From: Thermaceae bacterium
Lineage (GTDB): Bacteria > Deinococcota > Deinococci > Deinococcales > Marinithermaceae
Reading direction: 5' to 3'
Length of the DNA stretch: 6,541 nt
Assembly: GCA_027023115.1 (NCBI GenBank)
Contig: JALVWZ010000398.1
Coordinates: forward strand, 1-6,541
In this document: piece after piece, positions 5,326-6,541 of the stretch
Layout of the letters: every line of letters starts with the position of its first letter
How positions within the stretch are numbered: the stretch's first letter is position 1
Notes under the pieces: model-generated
Database searches by the model: none
Seen by the model: the letters and a program-made list of their open reading frames with translations, nothing else
What the model was told of the DNA's origin: nothing
Program-made: the position numbers and the translations under genes

Positions 5326-6320
5326 CGCCGCAGCGCCTCTGCCGCTCCCGGCGGCAGGGGGTTGTTTTGGATGTAACGCTCCGCGGCCCGCTTGACGTCC
5401 TGCGGCGGACTGCCCGCCGGCCAGGGGCTCGGCAGCTTTTCCCCGCCCGCCGCAGCAGGTTGCGCGAACGCCTTGGGAGGCTGGTTGCCGCCGCTTTTCC
5501 GCCCGCGACCGGCGCCGCCGGTGCTATCGAGCAGCTGCGCCCCCGCCTCCCCTGCTTTTTCTCCCGGCGCGGCCGCCTTGGGAACCGACGCGCCTTCACC
5601 CCCGACGGTCCCGGCCGGCTGCCCCTCGCCACTTCCTTCAGAAGCCGAAGCCGGCTCGCCGCTCGCCGCGACCCGGCAGGAAAAAGGCGCGGCGGGGGCC
5701 GGCTGCGTCCGGGTAGCGGCCGGTTCCCGGGCGCCCTTCTCGGCGCTGCGCGCGTCGCCCTGTCGCGGCGCTTCTTCGTTTGCGGCCGGAGATGCCTCCT
5801 CTTGGCCCGGCGCGGCGGGGCCGCTGCGGGGCGGGGTGGCCTGCTCACGCCCTCCCTCTTGGTCCGCCGACTGTGACTCCTTGCCGCCGGCCGGACGTTG
5901 GGCCGCGCCGGTGGAACCGGGGCTCGCCGCGCTCGTAGTCGGCGCCTTGCCGCCGGGCGGGGGCAGAAAACCCGCCGCCAACCACAAAGCCGCCGCCAGG
6001 GTCAGCTCTGCCCAGGGAAAGCGCGGCAGCCGCGCGCGGCGGGCGGCCTCCTCCGCTTCGCGGCGCAGGCGGGGAGCAGCCGGGTCACCCGCGGGAGTCT
6101 CGAGCGCGGTCCGGTAGACCAGACCGAGCTCTTCGTCTATCTCCGCCAGCGCCCGCTTCTCCTCCCGCCTTAGCGGGTAGAAAAGCGCCGCCAGCGGCAG
6201 GAAGAGCGCCGCCGGCCCCAGCAAGGCGCGCCCCGGCCAGGCCGCGAGCGCCAAGAGCGCCGCCAGCATCGCCCGCACCCGCCAGGCGCGGTGCGCCGCC
6301 CAGCGCCGGTGGAAGTCCAT
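5304..6320 (-). CDS. Membrane protein with long Ala/Gly/Pro/Glu-rich linker, unknown function
   Basis: The product has 338 residues. Two closely spaced hydrophobic helices (about 17-34 and 36-50) are followed by a charged helix (54-98) containing ALAEIDEELGLVYRTALE, then a third membrane helix (102-120). Residues 121-300 are low-complexity and probably disordered, rich in Ala, Gly, Pro, Ser, Glu and Gln with a single Cys215. The C-terminus is an ordered-looking tail, DVKRAAERYIQNNPLPPGAAEALRRYFELER (308-338). The combination of a two-helix N-terminus, an 'IDeelGL..RTALE' segment and a terminal 'PPG..EALRRYFE' tail recalls membrane proteins found beside MoxR/DUF58 (Bat-type) operons, but this is a weak family inference and no such partners are in view. 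The ATG at 6320 lies six bases after TAGGCT and has no properly spaced Shine-Dalgarno sequence. Confidence 0.72.
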   Translation of the reverse strand: MDFHRRWAAHRAWRVRAMLAALLALAAWPGRALLGPAALFLPLAALFYPLRREEKRALAEIDEELGLVYRTALETPAGDPAAPRLRREAEEAARRARLPRFPWAELTLAAALWLAAGFLPPPGGKAPTTSAASPGSTGAAQRPAGGKESQSADQEGGREQATPPRSGPAAPGQEEASPAANEEAPRQGDARSAEKGAREPAATRTQPAPAAPFSCRVAASGEPASASEGSGEGQPAGTVGGEGASVPKAAAPGEKAGEAGAQLLDSTGGAGRGRKSGGNQPPKAFAQPAAAGGEKLPSPWPAGSPPQDVKRAAERYIQNNPLPPGAAEALRRYFELER

Positions 6321-6326
6321 GCCCTC

Positions 6327-6332
6327 AGCCTA
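6327..6332 (-). promoter_or_regulatory. Candidate leaderless -10 box for the 6320 gene
   Basis: On the minus strand TAGGCT (6332-6327) is followed by six bases and the ATG at 6320, the same geometry as at sdpR. No good -35 box is found 16-18 bases upstream (ATCATT is the closest position), so confidence is moderate to low. Confidence 0.4.
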
Positions 6333-6364
6333 TCCCCCTGCCGGCGGGGAATGATTAACCGGCG

Positions 6365-6382
6365 GTTTGTCCCCGGACAAAC
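6365..6382. repeat. 18-bp palindrome at putative IS left end
   Basis: GTTTGTCC (6365-6372) and GGACAAAC (6375-6382) are perfect inverted arms around CC. It is followed by ACATCTGAGACA. A TGT-initial end of the form TGTCC...GGACAAACACATCTGAGACA is what many IS left ends look like, so the palindrome probably spans or abuts the insertion junction. Confidence 0.5.
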
Positions 6383-6414
6383 ACATCTGAGACACCCCAA
6401 CCCATAAAAATAAG

Positions 6415-6444
6415 GGGGACCACTCCAGGAGAGAGGAGGTCCCC
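6415..6444 (+). promoter_or_regulatory. Hairpin able to mask the ORF 6449 ribosome binding site
   Basis: GGGGAC (6415-6420) pairs with GTCCCC (6439-6444), and CTCC (6423-6426) with GGAG (6435-6438), leaving an 8-base loop and a 2-base bulge. An alternative is the continuous 7-bp stem GGGGACC/GGTCCCC. In either fold the Shine-Dalgarno GGAGGT (6435-6440), eight bases before the ATG, is wholly or partly paired. Confidence 0.55.
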
Positions 6445-6448
6445 ACGG

Positions 6449-6541
6449 ATGCAGCTTACAACGGTTGGCAAGGAGATATGGAGAGCGGCAAGAAAGGCCG
6501 AGCAGCTTGAGGAGGCTGGGGCCGACAACCCCGCCGTCCAA
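6449..6541 (+). CDS. N-terminus of a putative transposase (partial)
   Basis: Thirty-one codons are visible, open to the end of the window. The product begins MQLTTVGKEIWRAARKAEQL (1-20) and continues EEAGADNPAVQ, a charged helical N-terminus. The Shine-Dalgarno GGAGGT lies eight bases before the ATG, ideal spacing. A KEIWRAARKAEQLEEAGADNP-like opening ahead of a helix-turn-helix is what I would expect of an integrase-core (IS481-like) transposase, but no catalytic residue is in view, so the call rests on this short segment and the IS-like surroundings. Codon use is less GC-biased (ACA, ATA, AGA, AAG, CTT) than in the neighbouring genes, which supports foreign origin. Confidence 0.5.
   Translation, partial: MQLTTVGKEIWRAARKAEQLEEAGADNPAVQ

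Larger units (their letters stand above)
6368..6541 (+). mobile_element. Putative insertion sequence, left end, cut off by the window
   Basis: The AT-richer leader, the TGT-initial end at about 6368, the palindrome at 6365-6382, an SD-masking hairpin and a well-initiated ORF of transposase-like appearance together suggest the left end of an IS. The right end, the matching terminal repeat and the target duplication lie outside the window, so the boundary and family (possibly an IS481-like DDE element) are inferred. Confidence 0.5.

Noticed and set aside
5392..6117. Plus-strand ORF of 241 residues opposite the membrane protein
   Set aside because: Low-complexity antisense of the Ala/Gly/Pro-rich linker; the minus frame has membrane helices and an ordered tail.

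Overview
The window is GC-rich chromosomal DNA from a bacterium that I would place in Deinococcota (Thermus/Oceanithermus/Meiothermus-like). The grounds are indirect: high GC, very compact gene packing, extracytoplasmic beta-helix proteins of a kind common there, and start codons lying six bases behind a TANNNT-type -10 box, the leaderless-transcript layout typical of that phylum. No rRNA, tRNA or CRISPR array is visible, so the assignment is an inference.

Layout. 1-375 is non-coding and unusual: a very GC-rich hairpin (110-147), then degenerate low-complexity DNA with a 7-bp tandem repeat (247-274) and a 43-base G-free run (280-322). 376-1318 (minus) is a two-gene operon: an ArsR-type repressor (sdpR-like, GTG start) overlapping by 41 nt an SdpI-family membrane protein (sdpI). 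A 40-bp AT-rich island (1321-1360) holds the operon promoter (TTGAAT-N17-TACAAT) and two inverted repeats covering its -10 and -35. Diverging from it is a secreted right-handed parallel beta-helix protein (1421-3109, plus), preceded by an 8-codon mini-ORF. Convergent with that, and overlapping it by 16 bp at the stop codons, is a lipoprotein with an Ig/FN3-like N-domain and a beta-helix C-domain (3094-4866, minus).

After a 260-bp divergent intergenic region comes a small YrhK-like two-helix membrane protein (5128-5325, plus). It overlaps tail to tail, by 22 bp, a 338-residue membrane protein with a very long Ala/Gly/Pro/Ser/Glu-rich linker (5304-6320, minus). The window ends in the left end of what looks like an insertion sequence (about 6368 onward), with a cut-off ORF starting at 6449 whose Shine-Dalgarno sequence can be buried in a hairpin.

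How they fit together. SdpR/SdpI is a known kind of autoregulated immunity or stress pair; no sdpABC-type toxin genes are in view. The two beta-helix proteins are both extracytoplasmic and probably act on or bind carbohydrate polymers at the cell surface, but no specific substrate can be read from the sequence. I see no clearly new defence or mobile system. The best leads are the double operator of sdpRI, the mini-ORF before the secreted beta-helix gene, the SD-masking hairpin at the IS end, and the run of overlapping convergent genes.
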